Below, in pieces: positions 11,820 through 27,739 of a stretch of 64,000 bases of DNA (position 1 is the first letter of the stretch; every line of letters begins with the position of its first letter). The notes beneath the pieces are model-generated. The model worked only from the letters and a program-made list of their open reading frames with translations. It did not search any database and was not told the origin of the DNA. The stretch lies in assembly GCF_011386835.1 (NCBI RefSeq), contig NC_088797.1:100512264-100576263 (forward strand), given 5' to 3'. The DNA is from Chrysemys picta bellii. Lineage: Eukaryota; Chordata; Testudines; Emydidae. The position numbers and the translations under genes were made by a program.

Positions 11820-12010
11820 CTGCCACGGTTGAAGGTGTCCATTATGATTGGCTCAGCGGCAGAAAATATTATGAGATAATAGTATACTAATCAATTATGA
11901 ATAGCCTTATAAAGATACATCGTTGCATACATGCTGGTGGTAAATGTATTATTGAGCTTTGCATAATTCTATTTGCTTGGAGGGGGAGGGGAAACGACAG
12001 GAAAGTAAAA
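11820..12010. promoter_or_regulatory. Candidate cis-regulatory element
   Basis: A compact region with an inverted CCAAT box (TGATTGG near 11848), several ATTA/TAAT cores, and TTTGCATAATTCT, which resembles an octamer or homeodomain composite site. It lies about 9.7 kb upstream of NKX6-2. This is suggested only by motif density; conservation cannot be tested here. Confidence 0.2.
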
Positions 12011-12999
12011 TATCATTACTTTTGTATCGTCTTAGTAAAAGTGGATGAATAAATGTTTTGCCTCTGCTGATAAATTCTCATCATGATTTTGCAACGCTGC
12101 CTTATATTTGTTATTTATAAGACTTTATTTTTCAGGGCATTTCCGCAGATCATCACTAGGTGGCGACGCGAACACTTTTATGCTCGTCCCACAGCTTTGC
12201 GAACCAGTGCAGAGGGGTGAGGACATTTTCCTGACAGGGATGCTGGAACAATTTGTACAAGAGGGGTGCTGAGAGCCATTGAACCAAACTGTAAACCCTG
12301 GATATAATGACAACCACTTCAAGCCAGGGGGTGCAGCACCACCCCCAGAACTCCTAGTTGTAGCACCTATATTTCCTGATGTTGTTCAAGGGTCACTGCA
12401 GGCTGGGAATTCGGATATTAAAAAAAAAAAAATCAAGTTGCAAAAGCCAACCCATTGGTTGGAGTTGGAAGAAAGCTCTATTGTTCTCTCAACGTATGGC
12501 AATGATCAGTGCCGGGAAGGAAAAGATACCTAGTTCCAGCCCCCCAAAAACGTATCTACAGAACTTTAGTGACCTTTTCCCCAACTTTGTTCTGCTTGGC
12601 AGGGTGGTAGAACAGCAGCAGATAGATCGAGGAGCTCTGCCAAGGGAGGACACAGAAGGAAGAGGCTTCATGGGGCATGGTTTCAAGAGGGACCCTTCAT
12701 TCCTCCCTCTCCGCCCTCCCCCATAAGCCTCCCCTCAGCGGCCACTTGCTGAAGACAGTCATTTGGCATCCAGTGTGAGGCTATCGCCTATCAACGCAGC
12801 GACTACAGACAGGGAGACTATTGGGCACCCTAAAATAATGGTGGGTCCCATGCACATTAGCTTCTTTCACGAGCTGCTAGGTGCTCTAACGCTGTTCTTT
12901 ACACTTTCACATCAGACGCTGCACTGGGAGCCTAGTTACGATTGTTTTGTAAATCATGTGCTGGCAAACACCGACAGCGTAAATCTCACAAGAGTTTGG

Positions 13000-13115
13000 T
13001 CAAAGTTTTTCCTCTGATGGCTTTTATTCACTCCGGGAATGAATGCATCAGTTATAATTAGTGTGAACGGTAAATAATTTTAGGAGCACTAATCATGTAT
13101 GCCAGCAATTGTCTT
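13000..13115. promoter_or_regulatory. Candidate cis-regulatory element
   Basis: It contains GGTCAAAGTTTT, a TCF/nuclear-receptor-like word. It also has GAATGAATGCATCAG, TATAATTAGTG and GGTAAATAATTTTAGG within about 100 bases. Such a cluster of homeodomain and forkhead-like words upstream of a developmental regulator suggests an enhancer, but this is inference from motifs. Confidence 0.2.
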
Positions 13116-16100
13116 TACTAGCGCGTCTCACGTAGCCTGGGTTTGATGTTGATATACTCCTGGGATACTAAGGACAGCTGTGAGGAAAGCTCCGTAGGGT
13201 AAGTTGATCCACAAATTTAATTTTGACCAAAAAACCCACCACTTAATTGAAAATCGCACGCCAGATATCAGATCTCTGGGTTGACAGGCAAATATGCTTT
13301 ATACCACCATCGGGTCCTCTTACATTTGTGTCCCTAACTAATTGCAAAAAAATTCATGCTCAGAACAAAATCAAATGGTGCAATTTTGTGACATTTCGAG
13401 TCTCCTTCTTTAACTGAGGCCTAAAGCAAGCGACTTCGTTAATTTGTTAAAACAATTCGTTGTAATGAAAATGTTTACAATGTTTCTTTCTAATTCACCG
13501 CGGTAGAGCAGAGGCACTTACACAGTTTTTAGTCTCACGTGTAGCGCTGCACAAAAAGGACTCCATACTGAACTTCAAGGAGAAAGTGTGTTGTGATCAG
13601 TTTATTATTTTAATTAATATTAATCCGTTGATTGAATATAGAAGTTTATTTTGCTTAACCGAAATTAACCTTAAACCTATTGTCAGAAATAAACACACCG
13701 AAATAATGCACCAAGAAGTTTAATTTTTATTTTTAGGGGGTTTTTTAGACAAAGTCACCCACACACTTTCATCAGTGAGACTTTCACCATGTTGGAAAAT
13801 CTCGCTTTTCTGTCTCTGTGCATATTATTTTTAGCCATCATCAATTTTTCTCCCAAACAATAAGAGGAGAGGGTCACAGCCTTACCCAGGCATTTGCTAC
13901 AATGGGGAGTTCAGGGTGTCGGGGGCATTGGACCCATTTGTATAGTGAGATGCAGGGTTTACAGTTGGAGTCAATGGCTATGACCTACTTCCAGCACCTA
14001 TGCGGGTATCCCCTGTCATTGGTATTAATCCAAATCAGATTTCCTTTAATAGTTGCGGGGGCGGGGGATGAGGGATCGGTCCCGTTAACTCTTGTTTGGC
14101 TCTCCTGGGTGGGACAGGGCGTGTGGCCTCTAGGCTGCACACAGACAGTAGATCACCCACTTGCGTTACAAAAAGTAGTTTTCCGGGGCACAGTTCGCTG
14201 TGGCTGTGCGATACCAGGGAAAGGGGGTCCTCCCTTAGGGCTCGGATTGCCTAGTCGCCTAGTCCTGGCCCAGAGGCTGATCCAGACCTGCCTTTTCTCC
14301 TCGCCCAGTTGACACCTGTAAGCCAAACAACCGGGGAGTCTCTATTAAGGGCTCGCTCCGGCTCCATCCTGATTGCCAGACCAGGCAGCTGACATCACAC
14401 ATATGGGACTCCGCTGTCACAAAATCAAGGGGCGATCAAGCCCTTCGACAGCTGGTACTCGCCTCTCACCGAGCCCGGCGCTGTGCAGACCCTTGCCCGC
14501 GGCACATGAAGCGAAAGGGCTGAGAGGGTTGCCCCGAAGTTGCTCGCCTGGGTCACGTTCTCCGGCACCCTTTGTTCTCTCCTGGTGGTCATTTTCCTAG
14601 GCGATAAACCCTTGTCTAGCTACCTCGAGAACAAAACACAGCCGCTGTCCTACCGTCCGCACGCTGGGCCCGAGCCGGAATGTCTTGTGCCCTCACCATT
14701 CCGATTGACTTCAGCTGTTCCGCCACGGCTGCGGGTTCCGGACATTGATGGTTGTTACCTGCATCCCTAGGGGGTCTTCACAGGCAGAAGCCTACACTGC
14801 AGACCCCCCACTGCAACTGCCCACCTAATCTACGTGCCTCGTTTGCTAAGATTGCCTGATGTGGTTCTTTGATTAGTAATTTACTACAGTTTAAGGCTCC
14901 AAATGGGGAAAAGTGGCAGAACTTTCATCACGTCTTCCCCCACCCCACCCCCTCCCCATCCTCTAGTGGCTTCTTTTCTATCCCCTTCCTCAATCTGGGG
15001 CTGCTACTCCCCTCTTCTCTCCTCCAGTCGCTCTGTTAAACCCAGGAGTATAACTAGGAGTACAGAGATGAAATTAAGAATAGAAAAAAATAGGAACAAA
15101 ACAAAAATCAGGCAAACAAATAAAGAGATCTCAGAGTAGGGAAGTTCACATGACAGGAGTTATTCACATTACAGGAGTTATTTAAAACTCGATTGGCCAA
15201 AGTGCTGCGGGCCCTGAAATACACAGCTAGGGGAAATCCCTCTGCTGGCAGAGGCATGGGCTATATGTTATACTAACTTTTCCCAACGTCTATGCCTGGA
15301 ACAGCGGGTGCGGATATGAACATAAAGTGGGTGTTTTACCACAGTCATCAGCTGTAAAACAGATGACAATGTTGATATTTACGATGCTACCATTAAAAAT
15401 CGAGGTTAACATATAATTTAAATGCCTGGGGCTAGCTCCCAACTCTCCTGGAGTTATTGCTTCAGCCTGTCTGCAGGCACAGGAGGTTTTTCCTTTGCCA
15501 AAAAAAAAAACTAGAAATGTAGGACCTGGCTGCATAGTAACAGCATGGGGGAGGGGGCAGTTCTAGCTGGTGATTTAGAGGGGATTACCCCTGTCTCTGA
15601 ACTGTGAGACAGTCCTTCCGCACTCCAAAACTGTAGCACAGACAGCGATGGAATTAGGACACGGATGGGCCCCAGTCCACTACAAGATGAACCCATGGTT
15701 TAATTAGTGGGTGAATAATCCGACTGTAACTGAGTCCTCTGACACCAACATTTTTGTGGAGTAAATGGGAGGGGGGGGGGTAACCGAAAGCTTAAACTCT
15801 GCCGCAATTGACAGGGCCACCCAGGACGCTGCTGAGCGGGGTCCCTGCTTGGTTTTACTCAGTCAATGAGAGTTTTACCTGCCTCTGGCCTGCTGGACAA
15901 GGCAAGATTTAACATAGGAGGAGGGGAAAAGGTTAATTTCCTAAAAGATGAGTCTCAGAAGTTCTCTCCAGCATTAAACCACCGAAAGGAGTTGGGGTGT
16001 CCTGAGACTGCACAGTGACCGGCTGCAGGGAATGAAATAGAAGCTGTAAGAGCGGAAATCAACCACAGGTGGGGGGGGGGCTTAAGGTCATGGGACATTT

Positions 16101-16229
16101 GGGGGCCTCCTTTGGCTCCTCTTGAACTCCGGCTGCAAAGTGTCAAGGCTTCACTTCTTCACCAAGCCTTCCGCTTGTCCACCGAGCGCAGCTCAATCTA
16201 TTCCCGGGGTGTCGCGCTGCCAGGCTGTG

Positions 16230-16470
16230 GACTTTGAACTGATGCCGCTTTTTAATGTGTCCTGTCTCATGGAAGCGCCAAAAGAAAAGATATAAAACAC
16301 TGTAAAAGCAGTTTTATCACGCCGTGGGGTCTGCAGAGATAAGAGCCATATATTTCCTTCTAGAAAACTTCGGGGTATTAGATCGCACGAAAGTCAATAA
16401 ACAGGACAAATGTACAATTAATGAGTAACAAGTGTCATTGATGACGGATATAAATTATTCTCAAAGCTCA
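16230..16470. promoter_or_regulatory. Candidate cis-regulatory element
   Basis: A non-repetitive stretch with CTTTTTAATGTGTCC, GCAGTTTTATCACG, CAGAGATAAGAGCC and TGTACAATTAATGAG. It combines GATA-like and homeodomain-like words and has no open frame of note. Listed as a conserved-element candidate only. Confidence 0.2.
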
Positions 16471-18289
16471 GAGCAATGTTTTAGCGTGAAGACGAGGGGC
16501 TGTAAGGAGGATTTCTCATCTCAATATTGGAGTGTGTTTTATTTATGGCAGGATTTTAAAAGAACCCAAATGACAGGCGCAGGAAAGAGAGAGCGAGAGA
16601 AGAGAAAATTAGCAAAAACTATAATTTCATCCCCATAAAACGTGCATAGGCTGGTGATCGCTGGAAATAAACGTATTTCCTTGTTGACAGTTTAAGAAGG
16701 AGCAATTGTGGAAGAAACTTTTCACAAGCACCGTGGGGCAGAACAAAAAGGGTGGTATAGTACTGGGAAATTTCAAGGCATACATGATCTCTCAATTTCA
16801 CCTCAGAATTCAAACCTACACCTGGGACATTTACAAAGTTTATTTTGGCTTAAATGCTGACTTTACAGTTTCATTTCCATCTAAGGCTGCCAAAGCAGTT
16901 GAGTCTCTGTATTTATGGGTGGGGGAAAGGGGAGAAGAAGGTTAGAAGCAGTGGAGAAAGGTAAAGTGCGTTAGATGTCATTACACTTCACACGGTCACC
17001 GATATTAGTCTGTGTACATTAGCAGCTGCGTGTGCAGGATGGGCGCGTTCAGTAGCAATGGAAGTAGGCTGGGGGTAATAAAGTGAGAAGCCTGAACCTC
17101 CCAGCCTGGAACTATGAAGTGACGGTCAGGCGGAGTCAGTCCATTCTTTCTTCACAAAGAACTGGCTGAAAAGGTCCCTGGGTTTGTTGAGTGTGGGGTG
17201 GTGCCCTGCTCTCTGCCTGGATGTGGGCTCTTTATGACACTAGATGTCCCTGTGTCTCCTACAGGGAGCTCTTCCCAACACAAGGCCAATTGTGGCCGGG
17301 TTACAGAGAGCAGAAGACGTCAGAGCATCTGTCCCCTCTCTATTAAGCGCTTTGTTTTCCTTCATTACTGTTTGCTGGCGGGTTTGTCCCGGCCTGTTGC
17401 AAAATGGGAACAGAGTCTGCAGCTAGCCCACACTTAGTGGAAGGCAAACTATTTCCTTTCTTTAAGGGAACTTATGCATGTGTGGGGCCCGCCAAGGCTC
17501 TCAATAAAATGATGACTACACGGCACACGGAGCAGTTCAGTGTTTCACACACTTAACAACAATCGCAACCTGAAACACTGGAGGACTCCAGAGACAACGG
17601 AAAACTAGTGTCTGTTCTGTTGCTGGGTCTCGGTGATAACCTTAGCATTCAATACAACCATCTCCTCCTACAATGGTCCCGCTATGTCCCGTCACTTTTA
17701 TTGCACCTTCCTCTGAATTAAACATGCTCCAGGGAACTTTGTAAAGAGGAGAAATACAAAAGAACATGCGGGGATTAATGTGAACGCGGCAATTCTTTCT
17801 ATAATCTACCCGGGGGTGGGGGGGGGATAAAATTCTGTCCCTATTTACTGCTCTGTAGTGCATATGGGGACCCTATCAAAACGCCCCTGGGCTTCGATCA
17901 TCTGGGATAAACGAGGACATGGGGGTGATCTTTAAACAGAATGATCCAAACTACGGTACAAAGCAAGTGCGAATCCTCAGTGGAGCAAGCAAATTGCAAA
18001 GGGAAATGGGAACAGGGCTCTCCCCCTTCCTTCCACTTTAACAAGAAAATGCTTCGCTCTGCTCCAAGCGCCTGGAACAGAAGGCCAACTGGCCAAGGCC
18101 AGGTGAGTCTCAGCACGAAGACCAGTCATGAGCGCACATTCTCAATACCCCCTGCGCTGGGCTGAGCTCCTGGGCAGGTTCAGATCGGTGGGAGAGAATG
18201 GATGGTCACCAGCGCTTGTTTCCCTTTAAGCGATGAGATCCCTGCAAAGTGCGAAGGGACTCGGAATTGGAGCGCACTTAGGTGTCAGT

Positions 18290-18560
18290 TTCTCCCCCAA
18301 CAACTAGAAAAGCAAGTGAGATGTTTCCTTTGTTAATCTGTCCTGTGTAATTAAAATAAACCCGGGAGACCTGGCGGTGATCTCTGCTCCCTAGGGAATT
18401 ATAGTTTTTTGCCTGTATCTATTATTTTAATTAAAGCACGATTCCCATCACCCGTGGGGCGGCTTTTCTATATTTTGCTGGAACTGAAATGGTCAATGAA
18501 TGAAAAATCGATATTCATAGAGGGGGAAATATCGGTTCACTCCAGGCGAATAGCACCACT
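18290..18560. promoter_or_regulatory. Candidate cis-regulatory element
   Basis: It contains CCTTTGTTAATC (SOX-like), GTGTAATTAAAATAAAC, TTATTTTAATTAAAGC and an ATCGATATTCAT word, embedded in sequence of moderate GC content. It lies 3.1-3.3 kb upstream of the NKX6-2 start. Function is inferred from motif density alone. Confidence 0.22.
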
Positions 18561-20879
18561 CGCCTATCATTTCAGGTCCCCCTGCACTGCTAAATATTGG
18601 AAATATATTTCTGCAATGGCTCAAGTGACTTTCATCTCCACAAATCACCTAAACCCTGGGGATGCTAAATTCTGCCAGTATCAAAGTATGCAGCAGTCAC
18701 TATGGTTGAGTAGCAAACTGAAGCCAGATTGTTCTCTCACATGTATGATTATTTAAATACTAGTGTGCGGTGGGGGCGAAGGGAGGGACAGGAAGACAAG
18801 ATAAAATCACACATCACTACAAGGGAAACAATCTAACGTGCAAATAGAAATATCAGAGAGAGAGCGAAACCCACCGGACAGGTAAAGGGCAAAAGAAAAC
18901 TGTAAAGGATTCTCTCCTTTAAGAAGACAAACACTTAACCAGTCACTTTTCGGAAAAGTCAAAAAGAATAATAAACCGGCTTAGCTCACCTGGAACCTCT
19001 TTAGCATACCCAAACAGCGGAAGGAAAAAATGATCAACTCATTCTCAATGGGAATCAAACTCGGGACATTGTAAAGCGGATTTAGGAATCTTTACAGCTT
19101 AGATATGAATTTGCAGTGCATGATGCTGTATGAATATAAATTTCCTCTGTACTATCCTTTAAGCACCGAACAGCAAAGCCTGAACCTAAAATGTAGTTGT
19201 ACCCAATTCAAAGAGCTGAAAGAAGATGACATTCACCGTCTCTTTTTAAATACAAATTCTAATTATAGTATTTATAAAACATATGACCTGGGATACAAAG
19301 CTGATGACACTCTAAAGAGGCCTCAACAAACAATTTCATTGCTTTTTTCAGCTCCTTGCAAATATTATGTACAATGGTGTGCATAACAGGATGGACAGAT
19401 AGTGAGAACACAACATCAGAGTGGCTAAAATAAAGATAATTGGTCTAGTCGAAGTTTTTAATTCCAGAAATGTATTTTAATATAATCAAGGTAGCAATTT
19501 CAAGACAAATAACTACTCTTCAACTGTTATATGTCCTGATCATACATTTAATTACTGTATTTAATACGTTTAATAAATTAAAGTATACATTTAATATTAT
19601 GTATATTTAAATTTATATGTTTAAATTTCATTATTTAATATTAATGATCACTTGCTTCGTTTGGAAATTCATAGGTATCTTTTAAAAAAACTTTAGAACG
19701 TTTCACTTCCCTGTTAGCTATAGTTCACACTATTTTCCTTTGCTAATAATGTATCCACAACTTACATGAAAAGTCCTTCAAAAATAAACTAAGAAAGCAT
19801 CCCTTTAAAAAATCCCTCCAGATGTATTTTCCAACAATATGGCATTGGCACCTACTCACTTTTTCATGTTCGTAGCAACTAAGAATGTTTTCGATTAGGA
19901 AACAATCTTTGTTAAGGTTTATATTTCTGCAAATGCACTTTAAAATATTGCGAGTTCACGTATAAAGCACGTTTATTATTTAAGAGACATTCTTTCAGTT
20001 TGAACAGCAGACCACATGCAGCCACCAGTTTTTAAGCAGACGTCCCCACTGATTTCAGTGGAGAATTCTATTTAAACCCCGATGGCAGGACGTGCTATCA
20101 AACTTAATCCTAAACTATAATACTTTAAAAAATACTGTCAGAATTCAAATCTAATATATACTGAGCAGTTTAGAGAGTATAGAGAACTAATTATCAGTTA
20201 AATAGAGAGTGGTGCATTGAAAACTAATCATCAGGTAAACAGCATTCAAAAGCCCACATTGAACCGGCATAGCTGCCCGTGAGTTACAATCGGCCCAAAC
20301 TGTAAACGACAAAAGAACCACAAGAGCGTATTTCACTCCCAAACAGAATGCCAGCCTTGCTCGGTTAGTCAAAAGTCTGGGTCTTCTTTAAAACCTTTGT
20401 ACAGATACGATTGACAACTAAGAAGCGCGTTCTAGGTTACGGGGCACTGGTGCTGTAGAGATAATAATAATAATATCTACATTTGATATCAAAGAGAACG
20501 CTGGGCACAATCCGCTGCACATTTGTGAGCGATCCTTCTATAGCCTAGAATGTATCGAACAGTTAGAATTAACAGTCTGTGTGACAAATGTAAACAGCCT
20601 GGAGTATTGTTTAGTCTGAGCATCAAGGGGAAAAGGCAACTCTAATGCTCAGATACATGGTGTGATACTTTTTATTAGCACTTCTATTTAGGTTCCCATG
20701 ACTTAACGACATATTTTGAATAGAGAAAAAAACAACAGAAAAATAAAACTAACGAAGTTGTAATTTGCTGTTGTTGTTAGTTGGTTTTCTAGGAATCAGG
20801 GTTAAACTAACGCATTACTAATTTGATCTCAAAATCTGCATTATTTCGATCTGATCATATGTGTGCTCATATTTTTTTT

Positions 20880-21010
20880 TGATTCCCTTCTAAAGCTTTA
20901 GCCTAACTAAACTCCCATTCAATTGGATTTATTTAGTCGCTTGAAAGATAAATCAGTGGGTAAATTTACAGCCATTTAAAGTACCTTGACTTTATAATAA
21001 AATCTTCATT
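20880..21010. promoter_or_regulatory. NKX6-2: Candidate promoter-proximal element
   Basis: An AT-rich stretch just upstream of the CCAAT cluster. It has CCATTCAATTGG, AAAGATAAATCAG (GATA-like) and TTTAAAGTACCTTGAC. The position, less than 150 bases from the predicted promoter, makes a regulatory role plausible but unproven. Confidence 0.25.
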
Positions 21011-21059
21011 TAGTGTTGCTCTTTTCCCGAATGACGTTGATGCAAAGTGGAGGACCAGC

Positions 21060-21190
21060 GTGCCAATCCATTGGCCAATCCGAGCTGCCCCTGAAGCGGG
21101 TTCATCCAATCAGAGAACGCGTCTTGCAGGTGGCTGTGCGGTTATCTGTGCATCTTATACAGCTCTGGTCTCAGCTCTGAGTCAATTTCA
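21060..21190 (+). promoter_or_regulatory. NKX6-2: NKX6-2 core promoter with clustered CCAAT boxes
   Basis: Four NF-Y-type CCAAT boxes lie within 48 bases: direct at 21063-21067, inverted at 21070-21074, direct at 21075-21079 and direct at 21106-21110. A weak TATA-like TTATAC follows at 21155-21160, so transcription may start near 21185. That would give a 5' leader of about 440 bases before the coding start. The transcription start is inferred from spacing and not seen directly. The boxes sit in a locally GC-rich context, typical of developmental homeobox promoters. Confidence 0.5.
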
Positions 21191-21627
21191 CAGGGAAGGA
21201 ACTCGCCTGTAACTACCAAAAAAAAACCCCCAAAAAACAAACAAAAAATCATCAAAACCACCCACCCTTCCGAATCCTCTGATTTCCTAGTGGATTTTCA
21301 GTCGGGGCTCAGCAATCAAAGTCGTCCAGGGACACTGCCAGCTGAGGTCTGTTTTGACCGAGACTTTGCCTCCCTCTCCTTTGCAGTATTTTCCTGCCTC
21401 ATTTTTGTTTTCCTCCTGACTGAAACTTTACAGTGTGCATTGCTGCAGCTGCAGGTCCTGGCAGAGCCGAGGCGATCGCTTGCTACTTAGCACAAAACTT
21501 TGTTACTCACCGGTATTTTGATTTTTTTTAAGACTAACGAGCCCGTGGCTGGCGCTGCTCGTGTGGGTTAAGAATAAAACAGCTGGCTTTTTTATATATC
21601 TATATATAGATTTATTGATGATCACAA

Positions 21628-24353
<2,726 letters not shown>

Positions 24354-24995
24354 TACAGGGCAAGAGACCCTAGCGAACAAGACTGACTGCTCCCTAAGGC
24401 GCTTTATAAAAGCTGAAATAACCAGGGTATAAAACATTATAAAGAAGAATTGTAACTGGATGTTTAAAAGTGATGTGTTGTACAGCCTAAGATGTATGTG
24501 AAATGTATATATTTTTTACAGAATAAGTTATGAAATTATCTTTCTTCTCATTGATGTAAATTGCAGAGGAATCTTTCCAACGTTCCTTTATTTGTTTTGG
24601 GTTGTGTTTTTTGTTGTTGTTTTTTTTACTTTCTCCCCCCTCACCTCCCCTCTTTCTTGCCAATTTCCTGCTCCTAACAATCAGATTTTGTTACTGTTTT
24701 GTATGGATCACCGACTGCAGCTCAGCCACTTTGTATATAGGAAATTTCAGAATTTTGTGATGTATATTTCTAGTGTAAAAATGGCTCTTTTATTTCACCC
24801 CCCCCCCCCTCTCATTGAGCGTTTTGGCAGTTTTAGTTTCTTCCTCGCTACGGATTTTATGCTCTATCACATCAAAAAAAACAACCAAAAAGACAGACAA
24901 AACTGGACACTTGAGTTTAAATTGGATTAAAACTATTCCCTCCATGCCGGTTGGAAAGACTTTGTATAAATCAATAAATTATTTAACAAGCTTCT
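24354..24995 (+). other. NKX6-2: NKX6-2 3' UTR
   Basis: About 640 bases follow the stop. They are U-rich with several homopolymer runs, among them a C run of 12 at 24798-24809. A canonical AATAAA lies at 24973-24978, and cleavage is expected some 15-25 bases further. The end is therefore approximate. Confidence 0.7.
24973..24978 (+). terminator. NKX6-2: NKX6-2 polyadenylation signal AATAAA
   Basis: This is the first canonical signal downstream of the stop, in TCAATAAATTATT, followed by a T/G-rich stretch (CTTCTCCTTTGGCGCGTTTCC). Confidence 0.7.
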
Positions 24996-27739
24996 CCTTT
25001 GGCGCGTTTCCCCCCGATTTTTTGTTTAATTTTACTTTTGCCATCTCACCCCCATGTAGTTCACAATAAGTAGGGATTTTAACCCCCCTGGGGTAGTTGG
25101 GGGTCCCAGCTCGGCAAAAGGGGGGTGCTAACTGAAGTCAATCCCAGTGTGGGGGAGGGGGGAGTAATTTGTTGTTCTAGAAGCAAAGCTGTTTTAGCGC
25201 GTGGCTCGTGGGTTTGTTTTTAAATCTCAGCCTGGCCCAGTAATATTTCGAAGGTTTATTTAAGGGGAAGGGGGGAGAGAAGAGGTTGGAGTTAGAAGCT
25301 CGCCCAACTGTTGCAGGGTAACTTCGCGCTGCGGTGTCACAGGGGTGGGGACTGGGAACGTTTTCAAGGGGCTCGCGTCCCAACTGAGCTCCAAAGCAAG
25401 AGATTCAGTCGGCTCCTTTGCCCCTGTCCGGTCCGGAGCGGCGCCTCTCCTAGTGACCCGCTGTATTGGAAATCAGAGCGAACCCCGCCGATGACAGGAG
25501 CTCGAGTGGAAAGCAAGGGGTGGAATTGGGGTGTAACCCTGGCTATGTAGCTAATGCACTGCCCGTTTGGAGGCTGGGGCGGTAAGGGCTTGTCCCGAGC
25601 GCTTACCCTGGCCAGTGCTTTCATTGTGTGTGAGAAAGAGCAGTTCACCTTCCTTTTTAATCGTTGGCGGAGTTATTGGCTTGGTTTTTGCGTTTCGTTT
25701 CATTAAACCCTAGTGCACAAATGAAACACGCGAGGGAACTAACCCCTCGCCCTGTGCTCCCCGAAGCCAGCACCAAGGAATGCAGGGTCGGGCCTTAGTC
25801 CTGCCACCAGCCTTTCCCAGCCCCAAAGTCACTGGAAGCAGAGCGGTTTGCAGAAATAACCCCCTGGCAGATTCTAGCTCCTTGCCTGAGATGGAGGTTA
25901 GTCTCAGCCACCTACCAATTGTTGCTTCCTCTGCAAAACTGGCTGGCTCTGGTTTGTTACTACTATTTTAAATCCTTTGTAAATGTACACCCGAAGCAAA
26001 GAGGTTCGAGGATCTGAACTTGTGATCTGAGCCAGACTTTGCTAACTGGCGTTTAGAGCTTATTTTGGAAGAACTAAGAGCTCTGCGGGGGAGGGGGGGG
26101 GGAAGCGAAGGGACAGAGACAAAGACACCACTTTCTCCAAGTCTATGATTATTGTTTTGTAAATCACCGCTTTGCAATTGTTCACCGCTTTTTGTGCCTT
26201 TTCGTTTTTCCAAATTTGCTGCTGCTGAACGTGCGGAGCACAGTGCTGGAAAAAGCAGGCCCCTGGGGGAAGGAGCTTGCTCAGGTTTGGCTTGCCAAGA
26301 ACTAGGAAGTTCTTTCCGCGGTTTATTGTGGCCATTCTCCCAGGCCATGAAAAATATTCCATTAAAATAGAGTAAGCGAATGTGAGTTCCCTTAGCCGAG
26401 CCAGGACGGGTGCGGGGCGAAGGGTGCCACTGGTTCGGGCACAGAAGGGAAAATCACACTGGACCCTGAAAGAAAGAGGAGCCCAGATTTCCAGGATGAG
26501 ATGAGCGGGAGGAAAAGTTATGTCCAATACGTATGTATAAATTCATCTTCACACACCTGTTCAGAAAAGCTCGGCTGTGAATGCACCAAATACCACATTT
26601 CCTGACCACTAAACGGGGAGCGCAACACAAGTTGCAAAACTTAAAATGTGTCCCTGGCACATACCAAAAGAAAGAAGCAATATCTTTCCAATGTATCTGT
26701 ATTCCGAAGGAGGCAGAGAGAGTGTATTAACTCTCTTTCTTTTATATATAAAATCGGAAACATCCTACAAGCAGCTACCAAACTACGTATTTAACAGCTG
26801 CCTTCTGGGGAGAGAGTTGCAGTATAAGACGCTGTTTTTCCAACAGTAAGTGGTAAGCATCTGTTAGATTCACGTAGGCACTTAGTAGCTTAACGCCCAC
26901 TGTTATCTTGACACCATCCCAAAGACAGAAGCCTACAGGGCCAACTTTTTGACCTTACTAGTAGAACGGTAGAAATAGGATTTATTTTATTTCTTTTTGG
27001 TGCTATCTTTATCGGAAACCGTGGGTAGTGAAAGCTAACAGCTCTGTCTTTTCAGCTAATCGGTGATTTTTATTTAGAGGACACCGATTATTTGACAAAA
27101 TATTTAAAATTTTGGTTTGGACAATTCATAAGTGGCTAGGGAGGAAACCTGCAGGCGGGAGAAAGATGCTCCCACAGCCGTACAGTGAGTGCTCCGTGAG
27201 GAGGACACGATCAGCAGGGTTTTTGCAACTGGGCTCTGTGAGTATTCAAGGGCCTTAAGAGTCCAGGCGAGTTTCATTGTTAGGTTTTTTTATTTAAATG
27301 AATGAGACATTCTTTCTGCTTCTCAGCTGCTGTTTTGCAATCTGAGCAAATGCAATGGGCTACACAGAAAAGCCAAGCAGGGGCCTTCTTTACTTGCCAG
27401 GCAGCCAGAAAAAAGAAAAGAAAAGAAAACCCGTTTCCAAACGCTGGGAGTCCTTAAATTTTCCCTGCTATGATTCAGTCCCTGATCACTTTAAAGAAAG
27501 CCACTTGGATGGGAGCAGTGTCTCGCAACCGCTTTAACTCCAACTAAAGGGGTTTCTCCAGCATTAAAGCTGGACCATTTAAAGCATCATAATAGGCGCC
27601 TCTTGTAAGACCCCACAGCTAAATGCGCCTTGGCTCAGACCTGGCGTTTGGGCCCCATCCCGCGATCCACTGGGCTTCTGACTGAGCGAGGCTTGTGGGA
27701 TCGGGTCCTTTGTGAATCTCTTTACATCTCCCCCCCCCC
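24996..27739. other. Intergenic DNA between the convergent 3' ends, left part
   Basis: Mostly non-repetitive sequence of moderate GC content with CpG-bearing patches (25300-25520, 26220-26450). The open frames (for example 25364-25648 and 26060-26527, both -) have no recognisable motif. No transposon was seen. The repeat poverty of this interval resembles the NKX6-2 upstream flank. Confidence 0.4.

Larger units (their letters stand above)
11760..21000. other. Upstream flank of NKX6-2, no gene found
   Basis: About 9 kb with almost no recognisable transposons, in contrast to the right part of the window. GC content rises in patches, for example at 14040-14770. Several sub-regions are rich in homeodomain-type ATTA/TAAT cores and are listed separately as candidate regulatory elements. 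An AT-rich stretch with repeated TTTAAT words lies at about 19540-19640. No coding exon was recognised; in particular, no CFAP46 exon (the neighbour on this side in human) could be identified. Confidence 0.4.

Noticed and set aside
13818..14312. 164-codon open frame on the + strand upstream of NKX6-2
   Set aside because: No known motif, no good acceptor or donor pairing, and codon choice looks random. The region is better seen as regulatory or neutral flank.
1..20000. Possible 3' end of CFAP46, the expected neighbour beyond NKX6-2
   Set aside because: I looked for spliced coding segments on the + strand and recognised none. I do not remember its C-terminus well enough to call a weak match.
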